This document shows, one piece after another, positions 25,708 to 33,984 of a stretch of 64,000 bases of DNA (position 1 is the first letter of the stretch; each line of letters opens with the position of its first letter). The stretch spans positions 1 to 64,000 of the forward strand of contig CALRTZ010000009.1 of assembly GCA_943371235.1 (NCBI GenBank), written 5' to 3'. The notes beneath the pieces were generated by a model. It saw nothing but the letters and a program-made list of their open reading frames with translations. It did not search any database and was not told where the DNA came from. Both the position numbers and the translations under genes were made by a program. This stretch comes from CAJBVG01 sp943371235 (lineage in GTDB: Bacteria > Bacteroidota > Bacteroidia > Sphingobacteriales > Sphingobacteriaceae).

Positions 25708-28700
25708 TTACATTTTAACAATGCGAGCAACATGGTTCGCCACTTTAACAAGGTACATGCCCTTGTTTAAATTACGAATATCAATGCTTGCATTTCCAGT
25801 TAACTCGTAGCTCTCTACTAATTTTCCTTGTAAATCAAATATACTTACTTGATTAGTTTCGTTTACGTTCAAACCTGCAAAATGTAATACATCTGTACTT
25901 GGGTTAGGGTATATGCTGATGTTAGCATTCTCGTTGTTGTTTACACCAACTAATGGTTTTTTACTGAAATACACATTGTCAATATAAACAGTACCTAATC
26001 CTGAAGGTATTGCCGAGAATATTAATTGTGCAATATGAGATCTAGTAGTTAAACCTGTAAAATCGGTAAACGGAATGTGTAAGCTAATCCATTGATTTTG
26101 TCCCGGTGTAAATAACAATTCGTGTTCTTTATCATCTCCACCACCAAAAGCAGCATCAGCACCAAAGTCAACCAATTTAACTCTAAAGGTAGTAATGTTT
26201 GGAGTCCACATATCCACATGGAAGGTATCCATACCACTTGCGTTAATCAAGTTTGGTCCTGTACTTTCTACACCTACAAAATCCAACGATGTATATTTCT
26301 TAGTATCGTTTCCTTGTATTTGCATTTCAGTTAATACTGCGCTCGACCATGAAGTTCTCCAAGTATCAATTGCTACGTTTGTGTATTTATTACTAAACAT
26401 AGAAATAACATTGTTCGAAGCCGAAGTAGGGCTTGGAGCTGCAGTAGTAGGTTCTAGTACTACTGTTGTTTTGCTGAAATAAACATTGTCGATAAATACA
26501 TTAGCCGAACCAGCTGGTACTGCCGATAATATTAATTGTGCAATGTGTCCTTTAGTTGTTAGGTTCACAAAGTCCGTTAACAATATATCGTAAGAGTTCC
26601 ATGTATTTAATGCAGGTGTAAATGCTAATTCATGTTCCGTATCATCTCCACCACCAAATGCACCATTTGCACCAAAATCAACTAATTTAATTCTGAACGT
26701 TGTTGCATTATTTGTCCATACATTCATATGGAAACTAGTCATGTCTGTTGCATTAATCATGTTTGGTCCTGTAGTTTCAATACCTACAAAATCCAAGTTT
26801 GCATATTTCTTAGTATCGTTTCCTAGTATCGTAGTATCTACCAAGGTAGCATTAGACCATGAAGTTCTCCATGTATCAACGTTTACGTTTGTATACGCAT
26901 TACTAAACATCGATATTACATCTGTGCTTGGTTTTGTTGGAGTAGGTGCTGCAGTAGTTGGTGCAATTATAACGGGTGCACTTGCTTTACTAAAGTATAC
27001 GTTATCAATAAACACTGTTCCCGAGCCAGTTGGTTGACCAACTAAAATCAATTGTGCAATATGTCCTCTAGTGGTAAGATTCGTGAAATCTGATAATGGG
27101 ATGCTTAATGTATTCCATTGATTTAAAGTAGGAGTGAAACTTAATTCATGCTCTTTATCATCGCCACCACCAAATGCTGCGTTAGCACCAAAGTCAACTA
27201 ATTTCACTTTAAAAGCAGTAAGATTTGCAGTCCATACATCAATGTTGAAATTTTGCATAGAATCAGCATTAATTTGATTAACTACCGTTTCTATTCCAAC
27301 AAAATCTAATGCCGAATATTTTTTAGTATCGTTACCTACGATTGTAGTATCGGTTAAAGTAGCATTCGACCATGAAGTTCTCCAAGTATCAACTGTTACG
27401 TTTGTATAAGCATTACTAAACATAGATATTACTAGGTTTGACGCTTTAGTTGGAGTTGGCGCTGCAACTGAAGGAGCTGTAACTACAGGTGCTGATTTAC
27501 TGAAATAAACATTGTCAATAAATACAGTACCAGCTGCAGTAGGTTGGCCTACTAAAATTAGTTGTGCAATGTGTCCTCTTGTAGTTAAGTTAATAAAGTT
27601 ACTAAGTGGAATGCTAAATGTATTCCATTGATTTAATACAGGAGTAAATGTTAATTCGTGTTCTTTATCATCGCCACCACCAAACGCAGCGTTAGCACCG
27701 AAGTCAACTAATTTAATTTTAAAAGTAGTAACGTTTGTTGTCCAAACATCAATATTAAAATTTTGCATAGTATCCGCATTGATTTGATTAACCACTGTCT
27801 CTATACCTACAAAATCTAATGCTGAATATTTTTTAGTATTGTTACCTACTATAGTCGTATCTGTTAAAGTTGCATTCGACCATGAAGTTCTCCAAGTATC
27901 AACCGTTACGTTTGTATAAGCATTACTAAACATAGATATTACTTGGTTTGCCGGTTTAGTTGGAGTAGGCGCTGCAACTGTAGGTGCTGTAACTACAGGT
28001 GCTGATTTACTGAAATAAACATTGTCAATAAATACTGTACCAGTTCCAGTAGGTAAACCCACAAAAATAAGTTGTGCAATATGTCCTCTTGTAGTTAAGT
28101 TAGTAAAGTTGCTAAGTGGTATGCTAAATGTATTCCATTGGTTTAAGGTAGGTGTGAAACTTAATTCATGTTCTTTATCATCACCACCACCAAATGCAGC
28201 GTTAGCACCAAAGTCAACTAATTTAATTTTAAAAGTAGTAACGTTTGCCGTCCATACATCAATATTAAAATTTTGCATAGTATCCGCATTGATTTGATTA
28301 ACCACTGTTTCGATTCCAACAAAATCCAAAGCCGAATATTTCTTAGTATCGTTACCTACAATTTGTAAATCTGTTAAAGTTGCGTTCGACCATGAAGTTC
28401 TCCAAGTGTCAACTGTTACGTTTGTGTAAGCGTTGCTAAACATAGATATTACTTGGTTCGCTGCTTTAGTAGGAGTTGGTGCTGCTACAGTTGGGTCTGT
28501 GTTAATTGTTGCTGCAGAAAATGTAATGTTATCGAAATAACAAACATTAGTAGTAGTTCTTGCTTGAAAATCCAAGAAAATGATGATCTGATCATTTACT
28601 TCACCAATTTTAGAAGAGAAGTTAAATGTTAATTCTTCCCATTGGTTAATTAATGTATTGGCAACTTTTAATTCGCCAGTTGAACCTCCACTTGGAGTAG

Positions 28701-29049
28701 CAAATTTAATCGCTACATCACTTATTACAGGTTTGTAAACCATAATCTTTACAATGGCGTTAGATGCGCTCAGTGTAAAAGATCCGATTCCTGCACCGTG
28801 CGAACTTTCTACACCAGCCCAAGGCTGACCAGTTGTTTGCATCGTCATCTTTAAAACAGTTGCAGAAGTGTTTATACCCGTAGCACTTGGGTTAGCAACA
28901 ACTTGTGCAGGTGGCGGATTAGTGCCATTCTCAAAGGTTGTCCAGGTCCAGGTGTTTCCATGTGCTCCGGTTTCGAAAGTGATGGGAGCATTTTGCGAAA
29001 ATGCTATACTTGCGCATAACATTAGTAAAATGGTAAAGATTCTTTTCAT
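25708..29049 (-). CDS. T9SS-secreted protein with five tandem CBM-like modules
   Basis: The 1113-residue protein has a signal peptide ending AFSQ and an N-terminal beta-sandwich module (about 20-180, ending YFDNITFSA, like carbohydrate-binding domains). Five near-identical 170-residue modules follow, with ISMFSNAYTNVTVDTWRTSW starting at residues 201, 371, 541, 712 and 882. Each module ends HIAQLI...VFIDNVYFSK and contains the acidic Gly-rich loop FGGGDDKEHEL. Pro/Thr linkers (AAPTPTK) separate them. The last 75 residues are a T9SS sorting domain (IYPNPSTDVL, FDLQGKLVE, KGMYLVKV). I recall such modules attached to glycoside hydrolases, but no catalytic domain is present, so a surface binding or scaffold role is inferred. 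Confidence 0.88.
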   Translation of the reverse strand: MKRIFTILLMLCASIAFSQNAPITFETGAHGNTWTWTTFENGTNPPPAQVVANPSATGINTSATVLKMTMQTTGQPWAGVESSHGAGIGSFTLSASNAIVKIMVYKPVISDVAIKFATPSGGSTGELKVANTLINQWEELTFNFSSKIGEVNDQIIIFLDFQARTTTNVCYFDNITFSAATINTDPTVAAPTPTKAANQVISMFSNAYTNVTVDTWRTSWSNATLTDLQIVGNDTKKYSALDFVGIETVVNQINADTMQNFNIDVWTANVTTFKIKLVDFGANAAFGGGDDKEHELSFTPTLNQWNTFSIPLSNFTNLTTRGHIAQLIFVGLPTGTGTVFIDNVYFSKSAPVVTAPTVAAPTPTKPANQVISMFSNAYTNVTVDTWRTSWSNATLTDTTIVGNNTKKYSALDFVGIETVVNQINADTMQNFNIDVWTTNVTTFKIKLVDFGANAAFGGGDDKEHELTFTPVLNQWNTFSIPLSNFINLTTRGHIAQLILVGQPTAAGTVFIDNVYFSKSAPVVTAPSVAAPTPTKASNLVISMFSNAYTNVTVDTWRTSWSNATLTDTTIVGNDTKKYSALDFVGIETVVNQINADSMQNFNIDVWTANLTAFKVKLVDFGANAAFGGGDDKEHELSFTPTLNQWNTLSIPLSDFTNLTTRGHIAQLILVGQPTGSGTVFIDNVYFSKASAPVIIAPTTAAPTPTKPSTDVISMFSNAYTNVNVDTWRTSWSNATLVDTTILGNDTKKYANLDFVGIETTGPNMINATDMTSFHMNVWTNNATTFRIKLVDFGANGAFGGGDDTEHELAFTPALNTWNSYDILLTDFVNLTTKGHIAQLILSAVPAGSANVFIDNVYFSKTTVVLEPTTAAPSPTSASNNVISMFSNKYTNVAIDTWRTSWSSAVLTEMQIQGNDTKKYTSLDFVGVESTGPNLINASGMDTFHVDMWTPNITTFRVKLVDFGADAAFGGGDDKEHELLFTPGQNQWISLHIPFTDFTGLTTRSHIAQLIFSAIPSGLGTVYIDNVYFSKKPLVGVNNNENANISIYPNPSTDVLHFAGLNVNETNQVSIFDLQGKLVESYELTGNASIDIRNLNKGMYLVKVANHVARIVKM
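25960..28491 (-). repeat. five ~510-base tandem coding repeats
   Basis: The five modules of the secreted protein recur every 510 or 513 bases. Modules 1-3 are almost identical in protein and DNA; modules 4-5 are more diverged, for example ETTGPNMINA in place of ETVVNQINA. This suggests recent duplication or gene conversion of the N-terminal copies. Confidence 0.9.
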
Positions 29050-29086
29050 AACGAATATTTAGTTTTTAAGGATTATTTAAGTATTA

Positions 29087-29119
29087 AATGACTTATGGTA
29101 AAAATAAATATAAGTCATT
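29087..29119. promoter_or_regulatory. 10-base inverted repeat upstream of the modular T9SS gene
   Basis: AATGACTTAT (29087-29096) and ATAAGTCATT (29110-29119) are perfectly complementary with a 13-base spacer, 38-70 bases before the start codon. It could be an operator or a leader hairpin. No clear TAnnTTTG box is seen here. Confidence 0.4.
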
Positions 29120-29205
29120 AAGTGTTAAATCTACACTTGTTTACGTATTTAGATTGATTATAAATAATAACCTTAAATTTTAGCTAAAATGAGGGTTTTG
29201 CTAAC

Positions 29206-30069
29206 TTACTTATTGAAGGGCATTTCGTTAAAAAGGATCAAATAATCGAAGCTTAGGTTATTCTCGGCTAAATATTCCCAGAGGTCGATACATACAAAAT
29301 TCTCGTTTTTATATGGGATAAGATTTACCCTATCTCGTTGATAATTTCTTAATCCGGTATACCCAATGCTTTTTATGAGGCCTTGATTATTGATGTTTTC
29401 GATAAAACGACTCGCCTCAGCAATACTGGTAATTGTTTTATTGTGGAAAAGTGTATCCACGTTCAACATAGCTAAACTGGTTAACTTATTTCCATTAAAA
29501 GATTCGTCGTGATAGTAGTATTTTAAAGTATTTTGGGGACTTGTGATAAAAAATGTTTTTCTGAAGTTTTCATTAATTATATGTTTTATGTTGAGGTACA
29601 CAAGGGAGTCGTAATTTTTCACAGATGGATGAACTCCTACGCATTTTATAATAACAGAGTGATGTTTTTTGACAAGTTCTGTAATTCCTTTTATTTTTTG
29701 AAGCTGTAAATCTATATATGATTTAGATTGGTAATAGTTGTATAACTGTTTCTCTAGTATGGAGAAGTCAATTTTATGAGGGTTTGTGTTAATGTATTCA
29801 TTTAAACCAATAGGGTAATCGATTAAAATATAAAGTTCTTCGTTTGCATGGAGTGCTAAAAAATCCTTTAAAACAGAGAGTTTCACAGACTGGTTAAGGG
29901 CTCTAGGGTGTTGGCCATAGGCTATAAAATCTGCATTAAGTTTTAGTTCGGTTTTATCGTATTGATAAGGGACAGACTGCGCTTTGGTTTGATTACTAAT
30001 TGAAAAAAAAAAAATTAATAAAAACACAGAAAAGCTCTTCCAGATTTTGAAATGGGTTTTACAAATCAT
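29206..30069 (-). CDS. exported protein of unknown function
   Basis: I do not recognise this 287-residue protein with confidence. It has a long signal peptide ending TKAQ (basic start, then hydrophobic SVFLLIFFFSIS). The segment FIAYGQHPRALNQSVKLSVLKDFLALHANEELYILIDYPIGLNEYI has the rhythm of the first motif of erythromycin-esterase-like or related fold members (a G-x-H turn, a helix, then a strand ending in an acidic residue). However, the Glu expected before the His is Gln, and later catalytic residues are not evident. It may be a diverged non-enzymatic relative. It diverges from the gene at 30211 across an octamer array. Confidence 0.55.
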   Translation of the reverse strand: MICKTHFKIWKSFSVFLLIFFFSISNQTKAQSVPYQYDKTELKLNADFIAYGQHPRALNQSVKLSVLKDFLALHANEELYILIDYPIGLNEYINTNPHKIDFSILEKQLYNYYQSKSYIDLQLQKIKGITELVKKHHSVIIKCVGVHPSVKNYDSLVYLNIKHIINENFRKTFFITSPQNTLKYYYHDESFNGNKLTSLAMLNVDTLFHNKTITSIAEASRFIENINNQGLIKSIGYTGLRNYQRDRVNLIPYKNENFVCIDLWEYLAENNLSFDYLILFNEMPFNK

Positions 30070-30120
30070 GAGCGAAAATTGTTGTTGTTTGTTGTTATTG
30101 TAAATGTAGTGTTTTTTTAA

Positions 30121-30176
30121 CGACTATTCGATTATTCGAAAATTCGACATTTCGAAACTTCGACAATTCGATATTT
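30121..30176. repeat. octamer array, CGANNATT type
   Basis: Seven units in perfect 8-base register all begin CGA: CGACTATT, CGATTATT, CGAAAATT, CGACATTT, CGAAACTT, CGACAATT, CGATATTT. It lies between divergent genes. The array at 33711 uses a similar CGA-centred word. Confidence 0.85.
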
Positions 30177-30210
30177 TATTTGTAACTTGTTTTTAATTAA
30201 CAACAGCTAA

Positions 30211-31047
30211 ATGAACAAAAAAATCATACACTTTGTATTAACCTTATTCGTTATTACAAATCTCTCCTTTACTTATACTGCAAACGCAGCAAACTCAAAC
30301 GCAGCCATTAGTATCAGCACCAACAAGGTTAAATATGTTGGTATTATAACGGCAACATGTGGTGGAAAAATCACCAACACAAACTCTGATCCGATTATAA
30401 GTGCCGGAGTTTGTTGGAGTAAGAATCCACTACCTACGGTTAACGACCCAAAACAATTAAGGGTTGGAACAAATGATTCTTTTACGTGTGTGATAAATTC
30501 ATTAGCGCCTAAAACAGGATATTATGTTCGTGCCTTTGTTGAAACTTCTTCCGGAGTATTGTACGGTGCGCAACGAACTTTTGCAACTGATTCTGCTTTT
30601 ATAGGTATGCAAGTTTTAGGTGGCGATTTGTTTTATATTTTAAAACCGGGCGATTTGGGGTATGTGGAAGGTGAATTTCATGGGTTAGTGGCTACCAAAA
30701 GAATAGGGAGTACCATTGCCTGGAATAATGGAATTGATACCTTAATTGGAGCAACCGATTCTGCGATACTTACTGGAAAACTCAATACTCAAAAAATTGT
30801 GACTGTATTAGGTGCTGGAAATTACCCAGCAAAAATTTGTAACGATTTAATTCAAGCAGGATACGACGATTGGTATTTACCAAGTTTCCACGAAGTAATA
30901 TTAATGGGCGTTGCCGGCTTTGCCTCAGGACCAGTTTGGAGTTCTACAGAGGCCTCTAAAACTCAAGCCTATTATGTGTCGTCTCGAAAAGCAAGGCTTA
31001 TTAATAAAACCCAACGTTATTATGTACATGCTATTCGTTCATTTTAA
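30211..31047 (+). CDS. exported fibronectin-like / DUF1566 (Lcl) protein
   Basis: The 278-residue protein has a signal peptide (ending TANA). A beta-sandwich module (about 30-125) follows, with TATCGGKITNTNSDPIISAGVCWS and GYYVRAFVETSSGVLYGAQRTF, the pattern seen in many Bacteroidota surface proteins. The C-terminal domain (about 130-278) resembles DUF1566/Lcl: GIDTLIGATDSAILTGKLNT, AGYDDWYLPSFHEVILM, VWSSTEASKTQAYYVSS and a final HAIRSF. No sorting domain is present. It probably acts at the surface or periplasm. It is 17 bases upstream of the next secreted protein gene, so they may be coexpressed. Confidence 0.7.
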   Translation: MNKKIIHFVLTLFVITNLSFTYTANAANSNAAISISTNKVKYVGIITATCGGKITNTNSDPIISAGVCWSKNPLPTVNDPKQLRVGTNDSFTCVINSLAPKTGYYVRAFVETSSGVLYGAQRTFATDSAFIGMQVLGGDLFYILKPGDLGYVEGEFHGLVATKRIGSTIAWNNGIDTLIGATDSAILTGKLNTQKIVTVLGAGNYPAKICNDLIQAGYDDWYLPSFHEVILMGVAGFASGPVWSSTEASKTQAYYVSSRKARLINKTQRYYVHAIRSF

Positions 31048-31064
31048 TCTTTAACCTAGAAGTC

Positions 31065-32693
31065 ATGAAATTACTCATACAAAATAAAATAACTTTACTT
31101 GCACTCTTAGTAGTTGCAGGCATACAAAACAGCAGCGCATCAGTAGTGCCATGTGCCCCACCAACCGCTGCAATCAATTTAGACGTAAACAATGTACGTG
31201 CTAGGTTATTAAATGGTGGCGATATGTTCTGGGATATTTTTGGAACTAGAAATTCAAATTATGAAATTCCGAAAAACTCTGGTAAGCACTCCGCTTTTAC
31301 TGCTTCTGTTTTTTTCTCTGCCATTGATGCTGGAAGTAATTTATATACTGCAGGGCAAACATACCGTCAGCAAGGATTGGACTTTTGGCCAGGTGCGTTA
31401 AATGCCATGGGAGAGATAGATTCTGTAGATTGTAAAGATGCAGATAAGATGTTTAATGTTTACGGTTCAGAAATTATTAATGCAAAATTAGGTAAAGGTA
31501 TTTCCTACAATATCAATAGATGGGGTAATTCTGATTTCCCATTTTTCGATAAAAATGCAGATGGAATTTACGACCCAACTATTGGCGATTACCCAGTGTA
31601 CAATGTAAACAATCCTAGCATTTTACCAGCGCAAATGATTTCTTGGGTATTTAACGATAAAGGCAATGTGCACACCGCTTATCCAGGAGCGAGTGCGATT
31701 GGAATAGAAATTCAAGCAACGGCTAGTGCATATACCAGTAATACTTCGCAAGTAATAAATAACTCTACCATTTACAGATTTGTAATCACCAATAAATCAA
31801 GTAACAGTTACACAGAATTTAGATTCGGTAAATTTTGTGATTTTGATTTAGGTAATGCGAATGATGATTACGTTGGTTGCGATTTATCTACAAATACAAA
31901 TGTCTCTAAACGTAATTTATTTTTCGTGTATAATGCTGATGATAATGATGAGGATGGCGGAACTAGAGGCTACGGACTAGCGCCACCAGCTTTCGGAATA
32001 TCATTTTTAAATCCTGGAAAAGCTAGCAATGGAACAACTTTAGAAATGAACAGTTTTGTTTCTATTTCAGGACAGCCGGGCGTAGATTCTGAACCAAGAG
32101 ATGCTACAGAGTTACACAAGTACATGCAAGGTTTGTGGCAAGACGGGCAGGTAATGACCTACGGTACTCCAAATGGAAGAGGAGGTACAGACCCATGTAA
32201 ATTTATGTTCCCAGGAACAACAGATTTGCAAGGCCGACCAAATTGGACAGAAGTAGCGCCTCCGGGTGATCGTCGTGGTATTGCAACTATACAACCACGT
32301 AGCTTTGCACCCGGCGAAAGAATGACTATTGAGTTAGCCTATGTTTGGGCTCGAGATACGCCTGGTACACACCTAACTTCTTTAGCTAAATTACGATTAA
32401 GTACAGATACCTTAATAGAGGCCTATAAAACTAACTTTAGTAGTTTTGCAACCGGTATATCAAAATCAAAAAACAATAAACCACAAGTGTTAATATGCCC
32501 TAATCCGGCTAATACTTTTATTAGTATGGATGGTGTTGGGTTAGTACACGAGTTGAAAATATACAATGCCCAAGGAAAGTTAGTCATGCATGTTAAAAAT
32601 CCAATGACTACGAAGATCAACATCGAAGCGTTACCGCAAGGATCTTATGTGGTAAAAGCAGATGAGTATGTGGGTAGGTTTATGAAACTTTAA
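31065..32693 (+). CDS. T9SS-secreted protein of unknown function
   Basis: The 542-residue protein has a signal peptide ending SSAS. The opening segment LDVNNVRARLLNGGDMFWD, followed by AGQTYRQQGLDFWPGALN, is shared by a large Bacteroidota family of secreted proteins without known activity. An acidic Gly-Asp turn (FDKNADGIYDPTIGDYP) may bind calcium. The end is a T9SS type A sorting domain (ICPNPANTFISM, IYNAQGKLVM, GSYVVKA). Its TAA stop is followed after one base by an octamer array that occupies the whole spacer to the convergent gene. Confidence 0.8.
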   Translation: MKLLIQNKITLLALLVVAGIQNSSASVVPCAPPTAAINLDVNNVRARLLNGGDMFWDIFGTRNSNYEIPKNSGKHSAFTASVFFSAIDAGSNLYTAGQTYRQQGLDFWPGALNAMGEIDSVDCKDADKMFNVYGSEIINAKLGKGISYNINRWGNSDFPFFDKNADGIYDPTIGDYPVYNVNNPSILPAQMISWVFNDKGNVHTAYPGASAIGIEIQATASAYTSNTSQVINNSTIYRFVITNKSSNSYTEFRFGKFCDFDLGNANDDYVGCDLSTNTNVSKRNLFFVYNADDNDEDGGTRGYGLAPPAFGISFLNPGKASNGTTLEMNSFVSISGQPGVDSEPRDATELHKYMQGLWQDGQVMTYGTPNGRGGTDPCKFMFPGTTDLQGRPNWTEVAPPGDRRGIATIQPRSFAPGERMTIELAYVWARDTPGTHLTSLAKLRLSTDTLIEAYKTNFSSFATGISKSKNNKPQVLICPNPANTFISMDGVGLVHELKIYNAQGKLVMHVKNPMTTKINIEALPQGSYVVKADEYVGRFMKL

Positions 32694-32803
32694 TCGAATT
32701 AGCGAACTAGCGAACTTGCGAATTTACGAAATGCAACTAAGTTGCTTATTACAAACTCGCTAGTTCGTTAATTCGCAAGTTCGTAAATTCGTTAGTTCGC
32801 TAT
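32694..32803. repeat. facing octamer arrays forming a long imperfect palindrome
   Basis: Five left units (CGAATTAG, CGAACTAG, CGAACTTG, CGAATTTA, CGAAATGC; 32695-32734) face six right units (CTCGCTAG, TTCGTTAA, TTCGCAAG, TTCGTAAA, TTCGTTAG, TTCGCTAT; 32756-32803). The centre holds the hairpin GCAAC-TAA-GTTGC at 32733-32745. It fills the spacer between two convergent genes and includes the stop codon of the right one. The element at 60992 has the same design. Confidence 0.85.
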
Positions 32804-33702
32804 TTCATCACTCTATATAACAATGTAAACTGCAGCAATACCCCATCTTCAAAATCTGTATTCAGAGGAATTCTTTTATCATTTGCAAAATATAAAGGCA
32901 TAGCAAAATTGACTTTGTCATTTTCTGCATATACTCTATAACTTCTACCAATAGAATGTCCAACTTTTGTTTGTAAACTGATGTTTTTATTGAAATGAAT
33001 TTTAGCATACGCACTAAGTTCATTGCTGGCTTTGGCTACATAGTAGTTGCCTATAGCTGGTAAATTACTAGTTAAATGAAAAGAACGAACTTGCCCGGTA
33101 TAGTTAATACCTACGGTGAAGTTTGATGATGCTTTGTAGTTTACATCGGCTTGTAAGGGAGCCATTACATTGCTCTCCCATTTCTTGTCGCTGCTTATGT
33201 AATAGAATCCGAACATCGGAACAAAAAAGGGCCCGAATAAATCGTTGTTGGCATACAATGCCATTTTATAATTAAAATTTGCGTTTTTAGTATATTTCAA
33301 TATTCCGATCGCACCCATCTGAAAATCTTTACTATTTAGATTTTTAAAGTCTGATGCATGTTTGGGCAATAGTATAATTGAATAAGCCCAGCGATCATTC
33401 ATTATCTTATTGAACCCAAGTTTTAAACTTATCGAACTAAAATTATAGTAGCTATCATTTTCGAAAAGTTTAGTATTGATATTCTCATAAATGAAGCCAG
33501 TTATAATAACATTTTGTTCATTTAATTTTATAGGAACACTTAGATCTAAGCTAAGTTCGTTTAAGCGAGTAGAGGAGGAGCTTGTATCGAATTTATTCAA
33601 CGAGGTAGTATTCGTATTCAGTTTTAACACATCTACATAGGATTGAGCTTGAAGTGTGATGCTGTAAATAATGAAAAGGCTACTAAATATAAATTTTAAC
33701 AT
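32800..33702 (-). CDS. DUF6268-family outer membrane beta-barrel protein
   Basis: The 300-residue protein has a signal peptide ending LQAQ and a run of amphipathic strands: ELSLDLSVPIKLNEQNVIITGFIYEN, WAYSIILLPKHAS, NFTVGINYTGQVRS, DGVLLQFTLLYRV. The overall pattern fits the DUF6268 outer-membrane barrel group. The cargo or function is unknown. The last residues are RVMK, without the usual terminal aromatic. The TAG stop lies inside the octamer array at 32796-32803. Confidence 0.65.
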   Translation of the reverse strand: MLKFIFSSLFIIYSITLQAQSYVDVLKLNTNTTSLNKFDTSSSSTRLNELSLDLSVPIKLNEQNVIITGFIYENINTKLFENDSYYNFSSISLKLGFNKIMNDRWAYSIILLPKHASDFKNLNSKDFQMGAIGILKYTKNANFNYKMALYANNDLFGPFFVPMFGFYYISSDKKWESNVMAPLQADVNYKASSNFTVGINYTGQVRSFHLTSNLPAIGNYYVAKASNELSAYAKIHFNKNISLQTKVGHSIGRSYRVYAENDKVNFAMPLYFANDKRIPLNTDFEDGVLLQFTLLYRVMK

Positions 33703-33710
33703 TTTTGTAT

Positions 33711-33793
33711 TACGATTATACGACCATACGACTGTTCGACTATACGATTATACGACTTTACGATCATTCGGTCTTTCGGATTTTCGGTCTTTC
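33711..33793. repeat. octamer array, TACGATTA type grading to TTCGGTCT
   Basis: Ten units in strict 8-base register begin TACGA or TTCG (TACGATTA, TACGACCA, TACGACTG, TTCGACTA and on to TTCGGTCT). The array starts 8 bases before the start of the DUF6268 gene, in a divergent spacer. The rest of the spacer (33794-33984) holds a small inverted repeat CTAGGT-TGT-ACCTAG (33848-33862) and no gene. Confidence 0.85.
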
Positions 33794-33984
33794 TAATTCC
33801 AATTACAAGTTACAAAATATTTCTATTAGTTTGATATAAGGTAGGTACTAGGTTGTACCTAGGTGGATGCTGATGACTAGGTTTTAAATGAGAATTTAAA
33901 AGGCATATAGAATATACATCATTTGAGGTATATATATGTTGTTATTTAGAGGCTATTATTGTAAATCAAATAAAAAAAATATTT

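Noticed and set aside
32112..32294. Minus-strand frame inside the T9SS gene at 31065
   Set aside because: It lies wholly within a well-supported gene and has no start context or recognisable domain.
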